This document shows, piece by piece, positions 7,778 through 16,850 of a stretch of 64,000 nt of DNA. This DNA is from JAJFUE01 sp039683515 (GTDB lineage: Bacteria > Sumerlaeota > Sumerlaeia > MVZB01), in contig JBDKRG010000059.1 of NCBI GenBank assembly GCA_039683515.1, positions 107,531-171,530 on the forward strand, written 5' to 3'. The position numbers were made by a program, and so were the translations under genes. The notes under the pieces are model-generated. The model did no database searches. It saw only the letters and a list, made by a program, of their open reading frames with translations, and was not told where the DNA came from. How positions within the stretch are numbered: position 1 is the first letter of the stretch; the number at the start of each line of letters is the position of its first letter.

Positions 7778-9667
7778 ATGTCGCACGTCATCGGCATAGA
7801 CCTGGGAACCACCAACTCCGTCGTCGCCTTCCTGGAAGGCGGCCGCCCGGTCGTCATCCCCAACTCCGAGGGGAACAAGACGACGCCGTCGGTCATCCAT
7901 TACGGCGAGGACGGGCGCATCATCGTGGGCGAGCTCGCCAAGCGGCAGCGCCTCATCGGCCCCAAGCGCACGATCTACTCCATCAAGCGTTTCGTCGGCT
8001 GCCGCTGGGACGAGTGCCAGGACCGCCGCGAAGGGATCGAATACAACCTGGTTGCAGGGCCCGAGGGGCACGTCGCGGTGCAACTCGACCGCCACCTGAT
8101 CATGCCCGAACAGGTGCAGGCCGAAGTCCTCAAGAAGATGAAGCGCACGGCCGAGGAATTCCTCGGCGAGCAGATCACCGGCGCGGTCATCACCTGCCCC
8201 GCCTATTTCAACGACAGCCAGCGCCAGGCGACCAAGAAGGCGGCCGAGCTGGCCGGGCTCGATGCGCTGCGGATCGTGAACGAGCCGACGGCCGCGGCGC
8301 TGGCCTACGGCCTCGGCAAGGGCCAGCGCGGCCGGATCGCCGTGTTCGACTTCGGCGGCGGCACCTTCGATATCTCGATCCTCGAGATCGACCGCGACGT
8401 GTTCGAGGTCAAGTCGACGTGCGGCGACACGTTCCTCGGCGGCGACGTCATCGACCGCATCCTCATCGACTGGATCGTCGGCGGCATCAAAAAGGACCTC
8501 GGCATCGACGCCGCCCCGGACGCCCAGGCAATGACGCGCATCATCGAGGCGGCCGAGAAGGTCAAGTGCGAGCTCTCGTCGCTGGAAAAAACCACGATTT
8601 CCCTCCCGTTCATCGGCGCCGGCGCCGACGGGCCCAAACACTATATCGCCGAGATCGCGCGCGAACAGTTCGAGCAGCTCATCGCCCCGACGCTCGAGCG
8701 GCTGCGCGCGCCGTGCATGCAGGCGATGCGCGACGCCGGACTGCGCAACGAGGACCTGCAGACCGTGATCCTCATCGGCGGATCGACGCGCATCCCGGCC
8801 GTCCAGCGGCTCGTCGCCGAGATTTTCGAGCGCCCGCCGGACCACTCGGTCAGCCCCGACGAAGCGGTCGCGCTCGGCGCGGCCATCCAGGGCGGCATCA
8901 TGACCGGCGACCTCGAGGAGATCCTCCTGCTCGACGTGACCCCGCTGTCGCTCGGGATCGAGCTCGAGGGCGGCCTGTTCTCGGTCCTGATCCCCCGCAA
9001 CAGCAACATCCCGACGACCGCGTCGAAACGGTTCACGACCGTCAGGGACAACCAGCCGTCCGTCTCGGTGCACGTGCTCCAGGGCGAGCGCCGCGTGGCC
9101 GCCGAAAACCGCACCCTGGCCCGGTTCCGGCTCGAGGGGATCGCACCCGCGCCGCGCGAGGTCCCCGAAATCGATGTCAATTTCAAGATCGACGCCAACG
9201 GCATCCTGAACGTCTCGGCCATGGACCTGACCACCGGCGCCTCCCAGCAGGTCTGCATCGAGTCCTACCAGCCGACGGTCGACGCCGACGTCAAGCGGCT
9301 CATCGAGGAAGGCACGACCTGCGCCGACGAGGACCGCGACTTCATCCGCAAGCTGAACATGCGCAAGCAGATGGACCGCCTCCGCGAACAGTACGAGGAA
9401 TACACGCTGGCGCCCGACAACCGACCCGTCACCGAAACGCAGGAGCGGCGCATCCACGAGTGCTTCTTCCGGTTCGACGCCGCCCTCTCGGGCAACGACT
9501 GGGCGCACATCGAGTCGGCCGAGAACGAGCTCAAGATGGTCCTGTCCGAGATCATGGCCACGGCCGTCGACCTGACCGGCTCGATCGTGTTCGACACCCC
9601 GACCGACACCAATCCCGGCGCCGACAAAAACAAGAACAAAACCAACTCCAACGCAACCGTAAGCTAG
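7778..9667 (+). CDS. dnaK: Hsp70 chaperone DnaK
   Basis: This 629-residue protein is of normal DnaK length. The ATPase domain opens with IGIDLGTTNSVVA, followed by the phosphate loops FDFGGGTFD and ILIGGSTRIPA and the hinge NEPTAAALAYG. The substrate-binding half (DVTPLSLGIE onward) and a helical lid are present. The end is DKNKNKTNSN rather than an acidic EEVD-like tail. GAGGAG sits just upstream of the ATG. No grpE, dnaJ or CIRCE-type heat-shock element adjoins it, and it follows the rhomboid gene by 116 bp, so it may be one of several DnaK paralogues rather than the main heat-shock copy. Confidence 0.92.
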   Translation: MSHVIGIDLGTTNSVVAFLEGGRPVVIPNSEGNKTTPSVIHYGEDGRIIVGELAKRQRLIGPKRTIYSIKRFVGCRWDECQDRREGIEYNLVAGPEGHVAVQLDRHLIMPEQVQAEVLKKMKRTAEEFLGEQITGAVITCPAYFNDSQRQATKKAAELAGLDALRIVNEPTAAALAYGLGKGQRGRIAVFDFGGGTFDISILEIDRDVFEVKSTCGDTFLGGDVIDRILIDWIVGGIKKDLGIDAAPDAQAMTRIIEAAEKVKCELSSLEKTTISLPFIGAGADGPKHYIAEIAREQFEQLIAPTLERLRAPCMQAMRDAGLRNEDLQTVILIGGSTRIPAVQRLVAEIFERPPDHSVSPDEAVALGAAIQGGIMTGDLEEILLLDVTPLSLGIELEGGLFSVLIPRNSNIPTTASKRFTTVRDNQPSVSVHVLQGERRVAAENRTLARFRLEGIAPAPREVPEIDVNFKIDANGILNVSAMDLTTGASQQVCIESYQPTVDADVKRLIEEGTTCADEDRDFIRKLNMRKQMDRLREQYEEYTLAPDNRPVTETQERRIHECFFRFDAALSGNDWAHIESAENELKMVLSEIMATAVDLTGSIVFDTPTDTNPGADKNKNKTNSNATVS

Positions 9668-9707
9668 CGTCGCGTCGCGCTCTGATTGTGGCGTATGCCT
9701 GAAAGCG

Positions 9708-9789
9708 CTGTCCGGTTAATGCAAAAAGTCAGCGCGCTTCAGCGCGGCTTCTCGATCCCGGCTTCAGCCATTTTAGGTTTATCGGACAG
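9708..9789. repeat. Intergenic inverted repeat with CTGTCCG/CGGACAG arms
   Basis: Perfect 7 bp arms, CTGTCCG (9708-9714) and CGGACAG (9783-9789), flank a loop containing CAGCGCGCTTCAGCGCG. The loop resembles the GCGCTGAAGGCGC modules of the large palindromic elements at 42408 and 54011. It follows dnaK without a T-run, so it is more likely a REP-like element than a terminator. Confidence 0.5.
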
Positions 9790-9903
9790 TGCCTAACATC
9801 CTGTGGCCGGCGGTCTTCTCCGCATCTCCCGATCATTTCTCAATTCTCATTTCCGATTCGCTCCCCTACACTATGAGGAGACTTTATCGGGAGCGTGCCG
9901 GCG

Positions 9904-11040
9904 ATGGCTGTTGACCTGAACGTTGAATTCCCCGTCCTTGAAAAAATCAATTTCCTGAACCACGCCGCCGTCGCGCCGATGCCGCGTCGGTCGGCCGACA
10001 TGGTTCGCCTGTTCGCGACCGAGGCGATGGAACAGGGCTCGGTGGCGTGGCCGCTGTGGGCGGGGCGCGTCAAGCAGGCGCGGGTCCGCGCCGCGCAGCT
10101 TCTCGGCTGCGGCGAGGACGAAGTCACGTTCTCGCACAACACCACGCACGGCCTGCTGTGCGTGGCCAACTCGCTCCCCTGGCGGCCCGGCGACAACATC
10201 GTCACCGCCGCCGGCGAATTCCCCGCCAACGTCTACCCGTGGCGCAACCTGGCCCCGCTCGGCGTGGCGATCCGCACCGTCGCCGAGCGCCCCGACCGCT
10301 CGTTCTCGGCCGACGATTTCGCCGCCGCGATCGATTCGCGCACGCGGCTGATCGCCATTTCATTGGTTCAATACGGGACCGGCTGCCGGATGCCGGTCGA
10401 GGCGATCGCCGAGATCTGCCGCAAGCGCGGCATCCTGCTGTGCCTCGACGCGATCCAGGCGGCCGGCGCGATGCCGACGCTCGTCGACGAGCTCGGCTGC
10501 GATTTCCTGACCGCCGACGGCCACAAGTGGCTGCTGGGGCCCGAGGGGGCCGGCATCCTGTACGTCAAGCGCGAGCGGCTCGACATGCTCGGCAACGCGA
10601 TGACCGGCTGGATCGGCCGCGTCCGCCCCAACGACTACACCGATTTCGAGCAACCGCTCGCCCACGCCGCCTCGCGGTTCGAGGAGGGCTCGCACAACGC
10701 CGTCGGGATCGGCGCCCTCGGCGAATCGATCGGCCTGATCCTCGAAGTGGGCATCGACGAGGTCTGGCGGCGGATCGAGGCGGTGACGGCGCGAATCGAC
10801 GAGGGCGCGCGCCGGCTCGGACTTGAAGTCGTCTCGCCGCGCGGCGAAGGGGTCCGCTCGGGGATCATCGCGATCACCCGCGCCGGGCTCGACGTCGACA
10901 CGTGCGCGAAGGCGCTGGCCGAAAAGAAGATTTACGTGGCGGCGCGGCGCGGCTGGCTCCGCCTCTCCCCGCATTTTTACAATACACTCGAGCAGATGGA
11001 TGAATTCATCAACGCGCTGGGCTCCATGACAGGGAAATGA
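9904..11040 (+). CDS. Class V aminotransferase (cysteine desulfurase/isopenicillin-epimerase-like)
   Basis: The 378-residue protein is a PLP enzyme of fold type I. FLNHAAVAPMP at the N-terminus, the SHNTTHGLL loop, LDAIQAAGAMP with the cofactor-binding Asp, and TADGHKWLLGPEG with the Schiff-base Lys are all visible. The ATG at 9904 lies ten bases after GGGAG and is preferred to a GTG at 9895 that would overlap that site. There is no SufU/IscU or selenocysteine context, and no conserved catalytic Cys loop near the C-terminus is obvious, so a cysteine-desulfurase role is not assured. The substrate is unknown. Confidence 0.85.
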   Translation: MAVDLNVEFPVLEKINFLNHAAVAPMPRRSADMVRLFATEAMEQGSVAWPLWAGRVKQARVRAAQLLGCGEDEVTFSHNTTHGLLCVANSLPWRPGDNIVTAAGEFPANVYPWRNLAPLGVAIRTVAERPDRSFSADDFAAAIDSRTRLIAISLVQYGTGCRMPVEAIAEICRKRGILLCLDAIQAAGAMPTLVDELGCDFLTADGHKWLLGPEGAGILYVKRERLDMLGNAMTGWIGRVRPNDYTDFEQPLAHAASRFEEGSHNAVGIGALGESIGLILEVGIDEVWRRIEAVTARIDEGARRLGLEVVSPRGEGVRSGIIAITRAGLDVDTCAKALAEKKIYVAARRGWLRLSPHFYNTLEQMDEFINALGSMTGK

Positions 11041-11134
11041 TTCGAATGATTTTGAATTTCATATATTGAACATTTGAAATTGTTTCGAATTTAGACATTA
11101 GAATTTAGATATTATAATTTTGGAATTATTTGAT

Positions 11135-12352
11135 ATGCCCACCCCGGCCTCCATTCTCTTCGACGCGCGCACGATCATGCCCGGCATGACGGGGGTGGGG
11201 CGGTATTGCTTGAATCTGTTGTGGGCGCTCTCGGTGGCGCCGGGCGCGCCGCCGATCCGGGCCCTGTTCCGGCGCGACGCGATCGACACCGCCCGGCTCG
11301 ACCCGGCGCTCGAGAACGTCGAGCTGATCGAGGCCCCCTGCACGCAGGAAGAGCACCCGTGGGCCGACTGGTGGCTGTCGCGCAAAATGCCGCACATGCT
11401 CAAGCCGGGCGAGGTCTTCCACGGGCCGGCGTTCATCATCCCGGGCGGCCGGCGCAAGTTCCCGCGCGTCGTGACGATCCACGACCTGTTCGTCTTCACG
11501 CACGCCGATTATTATCCGTGGAAATTCGGCGCGTGGCTGCGCTGGGCGACGCGGCGCGCCTGCCGCTGCGCCGACCGCATCATCGTCCCGAGCGAATCGG
11601 TCGCCCAGCAGCTCGAAACATGGCGCCTCGCGCCGCGTTCGAAAATCCGCGTGATCGCCGAGGCACCCGACGACACGAACAACATCTGGGACAAACAATG
11701 GATCGGATCGGGCGGCCTGGTCGCCGGGCTGGTCGCCGAATCGACGCGCCCGCTCCTGGTGACGGTCGGCACGCTCGACCCGCGCAAGGACCCGCGCACC
11801 GCGCGCGCCGCGCACATCGAATTGCTCATCAAGCTGAAGCTGGCGCCGATCACGCCGTCGCCCGATGAGGCCCCTGACGATCCGCTCAACCGCGCGGTCG
11901 ATTGGTTCTGGCTGGGCGGGGCCGGCGCGCTCCCCGACCCGACGCCGCTCGAGCTGCGCAACCGCGCCGGCGAAGCCGGATTCCACGAGGTCGGCCACGT
12001 CCCGAAGGAGGCCGTCCGCGCCGCGCTGCGCGCCGCGACGGCTTACGTCACCTGTTCGCACGAGGAAGGGTTCGGCCTGCCCCTGGTCGAGGCGATGGTC
12101 GCCGGCTGCCCGATCGTCGCGACCGACATCCCGGTCCACCACGAAGTCGCCGGCGACGCCGCGCTGTATTTCCCGCCCGGCGACGCCGACGCCCTCGCCG
12201 AAGTCCTGCACCGCCTCCTCACCAAGCCCGCCCTGCGCGAAAGCCTCATCGCGCGCGGCCTCGACCGCCAGGCCGACTTCCGCTGGAGCAAAGCCGCGGA
12301 CCTGACGCTGCAAGCCTACCAGGAAGCATCCGAAGAAAAGTTGTCCGTGTAG
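11135..12352 (+). CDS. GT4-family glycosyltransferase
   Basis: This 405-residue GT-B glycosyltransferase has the GT4 donor-site signature in its C-terminal half: CSHEEGFGLPLVEAMV, then GCPIVATDIPVHHEV and a C-terminal PGDADALAEVLHRLL helix. The N-terminal half carries a DARTIMPGMTGVGRY glycine loop, as in mannosyl/rhamnosyltransferases. The family uses nucleotide sugars to build surface glycans. The gene stands alone behind an AT-rich leader made of TTCGAATTT-type units and converges on the ABC permease gene. The ATG at 11135 is preferred to an upstream TTG. Confidence 0.88.
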   Translation: MPTPASILFDARTIMPGMTGVGRYCLNLLWALSVAPGAPPIRALFRRDAIDTARLDPALENVELIEAPCTQEEHPWADWWLSRKMPHMLKPGEVFHGPAFIIPGGRRKFPRVVTIHDLFVFTHADYYPWKFGAWLRWATRRACRCADRIIVPSESVAQQLETWRLAPRSKIRVIAEAPDDTNNIWDKQWIGSGGLVAGLVAESTRPLLVTVGTLDPRKDPRTARAAHIELLIKLKLAPITPSPDEAPDDPLNRAVDWFWLGGAGALPDPTPLELRNRAGEAGFHEVGHVPKEAVRAALRAATAYVTCSHEEGFGLPLVEAMVAGCPIVATDIPVHHEVAGDAALYFPPGDADALAEVLHRLLTKPALRESLIARGLDRQADFRWSKAADLTLQAYQEASEEKLSV

Positions 12353-12386
12353 GTCCGCGCGAGTCCGTGCCTGTCCGTGTCCTTTA
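12344..12386. repeat. GGCACGGAC nonamer repeat, copy 1
   Basis: Imperfect 9 bp units (TCCGTGTAG, GTCCGCGCGA, GTCCGTGCCT, GTCCGTGTCC) start at the end of the glycosyltransferase gene and fill the convergent gap. Other arrays of the unit are at 19457 and 25032. Confidence 0.7.
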
Positions 12387-12397
12387 GGTCCCTTGCC

Positions 12398-13975
12398 TCA
12401 TCTGTGCCGGTTCCACGCAATGGCGAGCGGAGTTGCCGCGAGGGGGGTGAAAAGGATGAGGGACACCATCGCGCTGATGGAGAGCGCGTCAGAGGGCTTT
12501 GGATGGCTCGCGCCGTAGGAAACGGCAGCGGCGATCAGGATGAGCGCGGCAATCGGCATCCACGCGGGTACGTATTTTCTGCGCCACCCGATAAAGAGGA
12601 TCCACAGCGAGCCCACTACAAACGCGCCGATGAGGGAATAGCCGACTTGCGAATATTTGGCGGCAAACGGCATCACGAACAGGCACGCGAAAAAAATCAG
12701 AACGAACCCGGCCTGCATAAACGTCCGGCCGGTGAGGTTGAGCGACATCCCGAGATTGATGATCGCCCAATGGATGACAATCCCGGCGGCAAAAGCCAGC
12801 GGGATCCGGACCGGGAGCGGGAACGGGAGACTCGAATAAGTGCTCCAGAATTTCACGATGGCGGCGTGATCGCCTCGCGCATAGACGATGGCGTTGACGA
12901 TGAGGAGGATCGCCAGGAAAGCGATCCATCCCCCGGCGATCTCACGCGCGGCCGATCGCAGGAAACCGGCGGCGAGCTGACGATCGCTCATCGGGCGCGT
13001 GCCGCGGAATGCATCGAAGTCGATGCCGGTGTTTAATTTTCGAGTCGCCCCAAGCATGCCGCCGATCGGGAACGCGGTCGCCAGCAACAGGAAGAGCGAA
13101 ATGTTGATCGATCCCTCGAGCAGATCCCTGTGGCTGGCGCCCATCCAAAGCATCGCCCCGACGATGATGGCCGGCAGCAGGGTCATCGCGACGAGCGTCG
13201 GGCCGCCGCGCGCGCTGCGCTCGAACCAAAGCTGCGCCTCGGCGGCGGATTTGAAGCCGGTTTTGCGCGGCTTGAGCCGGAGCATGGACGCGCCGAGCGT
13301 CAGGGGCGGGCTCGAATTCTCCATCGCGTCGCCGCGGCGCTCGCGCGCCGCGCCGATCACGGCCAGCACGTAGAAAACGATCCATAATCCTAATATGAGG
13401 ATGATCTGGTCCCACCCGACCCGCGGCCATGCGCCGCCGGCGTTGTGGTAATGGATTTTGTAAAACCAGCCATAGGCGCCCACGCCAAGACCAAACGCGG
13501 CGAAGATCCTCAGCCAGACATGCCCGGTGAACACCAAAAGCGAATGAACGGCACAAACCGCCAGGGCCATCAGCAGGATCGGGAACAGGATCGGCATCAA
13601 AACCCAGTGCGTCATGCCGAGAACGGCAGCAACCCCAACGTGCATCACGGCCACCACCGCCGAGCCGATCAGGACGCGCCACGCGACCAGTTCCCACGTG
13701 GAGACGGGCAGCCGGTATTGCCGCCGGCTGATGAGGATGATGGTCTTGTCGCTCACCTGCGCCTGGGCAAGCATCGAGATGAACATGAGCGTCTCGCAGA
13801 GCATCAGAAGCGGGAAGATATGCATCACCTCGGCGGGAGTGGCCGTCTGACCGACCTCGACCGCTTTCAGCATCACCATCATGAAGACCGACATCGACGC
13901 GATGGCCAGCAGGAACCACCACCGGCCGCGCCGCCATGTCTCCCACGCCAGAGCCCGACCATGCGCCGTCTTCAT
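12398..13975 (-). CDS. ABC transporter permease
   Basis: The 525-residue protein has about a dozen hydrophobic helices in two clusters joined by a cytosolic loop (LRLKPRKTGFKSAAEAQLWFER). Its ATG at 13975 follows GGAGGAG and overlaps the stop of the ATPase gene as ATGA, so the two are translationally coupled. With the YtrA-like GntR regulator upstream, the set resembles Ytr/bacitracin-type ABC-2 exporters, which are often induced by envelope stress. The substrate is not evident. A longer upstream in-frame extension exists but lies within the ATPase gene and is rejected. Confidence 0.8.
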   Translation of the reverse strand: MKTAHGRALAWETWRRGRWWFLLAIASMSVFMMVMLKAVEVGQTATPAEVMHIFPLLMLCETLMFISMLAQAQVSDKTIILISRRQYRLPVSTWELVAWRVLIGSAVVAVMHVGVAAVLGMTHWVLMPILFPILLMALAVCAVHSLLVFTGHVWLRIFAAFGLGVGAYGWFYKIHYHNAGGAWPRVGWDQIILILGLWIVFYVLAVIGAARERRGDAMENSSPPLTLGASMLRLKPRKTGFKSAAEAQLWFERSARGGPTLVAMTLLPAIIVGAMLWMGASHRDLLEGSINISLFLLLATAFPIGGMLGATRKLNTGIDFDAFRGTRPMSDRQLAAGFLRSAAREIAGGWIAFLAILLIVNAIVYARGDHAAIVKFWSTYSSLPFPLPVRIPLAFAAGIVIHWAIINLGMSLNLTGRTFMQAGFVLIFFACLFVMPFAAKYSQVGYSLIGAFVVGSLWILFIGWRRKYVPAWMPIAALILIAAAVSYGASHPKPSDALSISAMVSLILFTPLAATPLAIAWNRHR

Positions 13976-14892
13976 CGCGTCTCCTCCTCGTTCATCAAGG
14001 CCGGACGAAGCGCCCCCTTGACGCGGGCGACGAAGATTTCTTCGAGCGAGGGGGTTTGTTCCTCGGCGATCCGCGCGCCCATTTCCCGGATGGCGGAACG
14101 GACCGCTTCGCTCGCGCCGTTGACGATGCACGTCCACTCGCGGCCGTCGCCCTCGATCGCCAGCGCGCCGGGCAGGACGGGTCTGGCCGCCGGCGGCTGG
14201 TCAAAGGCGATCGTGATGCGGCGGTGGCTTTCCTTGACCTCATCCAGCGCGCCGGACAGCACCAGCCGGCCGCCGTGGATCATCGCGACGCGGTCGGCGA
14301 CGCGCTCGACCTCGTCGAGCAAATGCGACGAGAACAGAACCGTCCGCCCCTCGTCGGCGACCGTGCGGATGATCGCCGCCAGGATGTCGCGCCGCACGAC
14401 GGCGTCCAGGCCCGAGCTCGGCTCGTCGAGCAGGAGCAGCTCGGGCCGGTGCGCCAGCGCGATCAGCAGCCCCGCCTGCGCCCGCTGCCCCCGCGACAGG
14501 CTCCCGACCTTCTGGTCGATCTTGAGCCCGAACGCCCGCAGCAGCTCGCCCGCGTAGCCGTCGTCCCAGCCCGGGTAAAACGCCCGCGTGTAGTTCATCA
14601 GCTCGCCGACGCGCATCCAGTCGGGCAGGTCGCGGTCCTCCGATAAATATCCGATCCGGCCGAGGACGCCCGGCGGATCGCCCACCGGGTCGAGGCCGAA
14701 GACGCGCACGCTCCCCTGCCTGGCGCGCAGGAGCCCGAGGAGGTGCTTGATGAGCGTCGTCTTGCCGGCGCCGTTTTCGCCGACGAGGCCGAAGACGCAG
14801 CCCCGCGGCACGTCGAGCGTGACGCTCTCGATCGCCTGCGTTTTGCCGAACCGGCGCGAGAGTTCGCGAACCTCGATCACGTTGCCGTCCAT
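13972..14892 (-). CDS. ABC transporter ATP-binding protein
   Basis: This 306-residue single ABC domain has Walker A GENGAGKTTLIKHLLG, a Q-loop region, signature LSRGQRAQAGLLIAL (a variant of LSGGQ), Walker B LLLLDEPSSGLD and the switch His in LFSSHLLDEV. A C-terminal ~80-residue accessory domain follows, as in CcmA/NatA-type exporters. It pairs with the permease that overlaps it by four bases. The regulator gene lies 206 bp upstream in the same direction, so the three probably form one operon. Confidence 0.92.
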   Translation of the reverse strand: MDGNVIEVRELSRRFGKTQAIESVTLDVPRGCVFGLVGENGAGKTTLIKHLLGLLRARQGSVRVFGLDPVGDPPGVLGRIGYLSEDRDLPDWMRVGELMNYTRAFYPGWDDGYAGELLRAFGLKIDQKVGSLSRGQRAQAGLLIALAHRPELLLLDEPSSGLDAVVRRDILAAIIRTVADEGRTVLFSSHLLDEVERVADRVAMIHGGRLVLSGALDEVKESHRRITIAFDQPPAARPVLPGALAIEGDGREWTCIVNGASEAVRSAIREMGARIAEEQTPSLEEIFVARVKGALRPALMNEEETR

Positions 14893-15098
14893 TTGGAACC
14901 CCTTTCGGAGAATCGTTCAAAATCGGGCAAAATCATTCAAAAATTCGAAACAAAGCTAATGAAAATACATATTCATAATAAATTATCCCAACGCCGGCCG
15001 CCGCGCGCAACGAATGGCTTTTGGAATCATTGAAATATTCGATCTTTATTTTCCTCGTCATTGTTTCGAATTTCCGAATGATTTTGACCGATTTTGAT

Positions 15099-15476
15099 TT
15101 ATTTCATCATCTCGCTGCGCTGCTTGAGCAATTTCACGAGCTCTTCCATCTCGAAGTCCATCTGGCGCGCCTCGGCCAGGACCAGGTCGATCCGCTCGGC
15201 GAGGATCCGCCGCTGCTCGGCGCGGGTCAGCGGCGAGCCCCCCTCCGCGACGTAGACGCCGGCCCCGCGCCGGGTCATGATCAGCCCCGCCGTCTCCAGC
15301 TCGCGGTAGGCCCGCGCCACCGTGTTCGGGTTGACGACGAGTTGCTCGGCCAGCCGCCGCACGGGCGGGAGCTGCTCGCCGGGGCCGAGCCGGCCCGAGG
15401 CAATGAGGTATTTGACCTGGTTCAGGATCTGCAGGTAAATGGGCAAGCCGTCGTGGGAAGAAATATGGATCTGCAT
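15099..15476 (-). CDS. GntR-family regulator, YtrA-like
   Basis: The 125-residue protein has the N-terminal GntR winged helix (PIYLQILNQVKYLIASG; LPPVRRLAEQLVVNPNTVARAYRELE; GAGVYVAE) and only a short helical C-terminal tail, the layout of the YtrA subfamily, which lacks a large effector domain. Members usually repress their own ABC transporter operon. The palindrome overlapping the promoter just upstream is the likely operator. GGAG at 15483-15486 serves the ATG at 15476. Confidence 0.88.
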   Translation of the reverse strand: MQIHISSHDGLPIYLQILNQVKYLIASGRLGPGEQLPPVRRLAEQLVVNPNTVARAYRELETAGLIMTRRGAGVYVAEGGSPLTRAEQRRILAERIDLVLAEARQMDFEMEELVKLLKQRSEMMK

Positions 15477-15500
15477 GGCCGTCTCCGATCTCCTGAATTA

Positions 15501-15522
15501 TTGTATTAATACATTAATACAA
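15501..15522. promoter_or_regulatory. Palindromic operator, probable GntR/YtrA site
   Basis: Arms TTGTATTAA and TTAATACAA flank a TACA centre, a near-perfect 22 bp palindrome. It overlaps the -10 element and spacer of the promoter for the regulator gene 25 bases downstream, as expected for autorepression. Confidence 0.75.
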
Positions 15523-15531
15523 TTCTGTCAA
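15503..15531 (-). promoter_or_regulatory. Sigma-70 promoter of the GntR-ABC operon
   Basis: On the minus strand TTGACA (15531-15526) is separated by exactly 17 bases from TAATAC (15508-15503). This is the best sigma-70 match seen in the window and is correctly placed before the regulator gene. Confidence 0.75.
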
Positions 15532-15633
15532 GCAATTTTTGGGGCGGGCCGGAACCCCGGCGGCGGTTTCGGAGGTGGTTGTCCTAATATGCTACTGATT
15601 TATCAAGGTTTAACTGGTCCAAAGTGCTTTTTC

Positions 15634-15660
15634 GTTGACTTGAACTGTCATTATGTCAAC
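15634..15660. promoter_or_regulatory. Inverted repeat upstream of marR gene
   Basis: GTTGAC (15634-15639) and GTCAAC (15655-15660) form a perfect 6 bp inverted repeat 41 bp before the MarR start. The left arm contains a TTGACT that could be a -35 element, so binding by the MarR product would block transcription. The assignment is inferred from position. Confidence 0.45.
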
Positions 15661-15701
15661 AATATTAAGTGTATCGACTCCCCCCTAAGTGAGGCCGCAC
15701 G

Positions 15702-16178
15702 ATGAGCCTACAAGAAGAACTCAATTTCCCCAATCCGGTGCTGAATCCCCGGCATGAGACGATGATCAGCCTGGTGCTGACCGGCGCTCTCCTGACCAAG
15801 GAGGGCGACCGGCTCCTGAACCCATACGGCCTGACCGACAGCCAATTCAACGTCCTGATGCTCCTGCGCTACCAGACCGAGGACGGGCAGCTGAACCAGA
15901 CGCAGCTGGGGCGCATGCTCCTCGTCAACCGCTCCAACGTGACCGGCCTGATCGACCGGATGGAAAAGGCGGGCTGGGTGCAGCGCATCTCCAAGTCGGG
16001 CGATCGCCGGGTCAACCAGATCAAGCTGACCAATGCCGGCCGGCGGCTGGTGGAAAAAGCGGAAAAGGCGTATTTTGCGCGGATCGAGCAGGTTTTGGCC
16101 CCCATCAGCGAGAGCGAGCAGATCGCCCTCAAGGACATGCTGAGCCGCATCCGGCAATCGATCCACGTCGAGCCGTAA
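15702..16178 (+). CDS. MarR-family transcriptional regulator
   Basis: The 158-residue protein has the MarR winged-helix core: LTDSQFNVLMLL, LGRMLLVNRSNVTGLIDRMEKAGWV (recognition helix), and the wing SGDRRVNQIKLTNAGR. Helices at both ends would form the dimer interface. MarR proteins usually repress an adjacent gene and are released by small phenolic or stress ligands. The gene stands alone with a terminator directly after it and diverges from the GntR operon, so its target is not evident beyond possible autoregulation. Confidence 0.9.
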   Translation: MSLQEELNFPNPVLNPRHETMISLVLTGALLTKEGDRLLNPYGLTDSQFNVLMLLRYQTEDGQLNQTQLGRMLLVNRSNVTGLIDRMEKAGWVQRISKSGDRRVNQIKLTNAGRRLVEKAEKAYFARIEQVLAPISESEQIALKDMLSRIRQSIHVEP

Positions 16179-16213
16179 GCCGCGTTTGGATTCGGTGCCA
16201 TGGACAAGATCCG

Positions 16214-16248
16214 GCCCGCCGCGGGTTGACCCTTGCGGCGGGCTTTTT
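16214..16248 (+). terminator. Rho-independent terminator of marR gene
   Basis: A perfect 9 bp stem, GCCCGCCGC (16214-16222) with GCGGCGGGC (16235-16243), is followed by TTTTT. Confidence 0.9.
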
Positions 16249-16255
16249 CGTCGTC

Positions 16256-16291
16256 AAAAAGAATGACCCCGGACTGGGCCGGTCCGGGGTC
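16256..16291 (-). terminator. Rho-independent terminator after the 16.3 kb pilin gene
   Basis: On the minus strand GACCCCGGAC pairs with GTCCGGGGTC (10 bp) and is followed by ATTCTTTTT. It lies back-to-back with the marR terminator. Confidence 0.88.
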
Positions 16292-16345
16292 GCGTTGCGA
16301 TGGGAAGGAGGGAAGGAGAGAGAGGGAATCCTTAAAGCCGCCCTT

Positions 16346-16735
16346 TTATTGCTGATTGTGGTCCAGCGGCGAGACCACGGAACATTCGGCGGCGATTGAA
16401 ATCGAGTTGATCGTGTATTCGCCGCCGCCGGGGCAGACGGGCTGCTTGTTCAGGTAACCGGTGCCGTCGGCGCTGACCAGATCGGTCCACTGCGGAACGG
16501 CATCGACGTCCTGCTTGTATTCGAGGGCCCACTGTTCCTTGGCGCCATCGATCTTGGTAAGGTTCTCCTGGCATACGCGCTGCTGCGACAGGAGTCGCTG
16601 CTTCATCCAGGTCGGGGCCGCAATCGCTATGATGATCCCCAGAATCGCCACGACAATCATGATCTCCACGAGCGTGAAGCCGCGAGAGCCGCGTGCGATC
16701 CGTGCTGCGTGATTAACCGGCCTCATGGAATTCAT
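16346..16735 (-). CDS. Type IV pilin-like prepilin
   Basis: The 129-residue protein has a basic leader ending GSRG, then FTLVEIMIVVAILGIIIAIA, the class III prepilin cleavage site with Glu5 and the hydrophobic assembly helix. The head domain contains ENLTKIDGAKEQWALE and two C-terminal Cys (PVCPGGG and AECS) likely to form the disulfide loop. It is a paralogue of the pilin at 16851-17213, which precedes it on the same strand beyond a terminator. It is most likely a major or minor subunit of the pilus assembled by the machinery encoded at 57-62 kb. Confidence 0.88.
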   Translation of the reverse strand: MNSMRPVNHAARIARGSRGFTLVEIMIVVAILGIIIAIAAPTWMKQRLLSQQRVCQENLTKIDGAKEQWALEYKQDVDAVPQWTDLVSADGTGYLNKQPVCPGGGEYTINSISIAAECSVVSPLDHNQQ

Positions 16736-16773
16736 ATCCGGTCATCCTTGACGGAATTTGGAACCGAGAGGTC

Positions 16774-16818
16774 AAAAAGAAGGGCGATAGTCGATTGTGA
16801 CGATCTACCGCCCTTTTT
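16774..16818 (-). terminator. Bidirectional-looking terminator between the two pilin genes
   Basis: GGGCG...CGCCC closes a stem with internal mismatches and is flanked by A and T runs on both sides (16774-16778 and 16814-16818). It would end the upstream pilin transcript, leaving the second pilin with its own or read-through expression. Confidence 0.7.
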
Positions 16819-16850
16819 GTTACCCTAACATCTTGCCACACGCGCGCCGA

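Noticed and set aside
9668..9903. tRNA or other known RNA gene after dnaK
   Set aside because: No cloverleaf or known RNA core was found; the inverted repeat there resembles REP elements.
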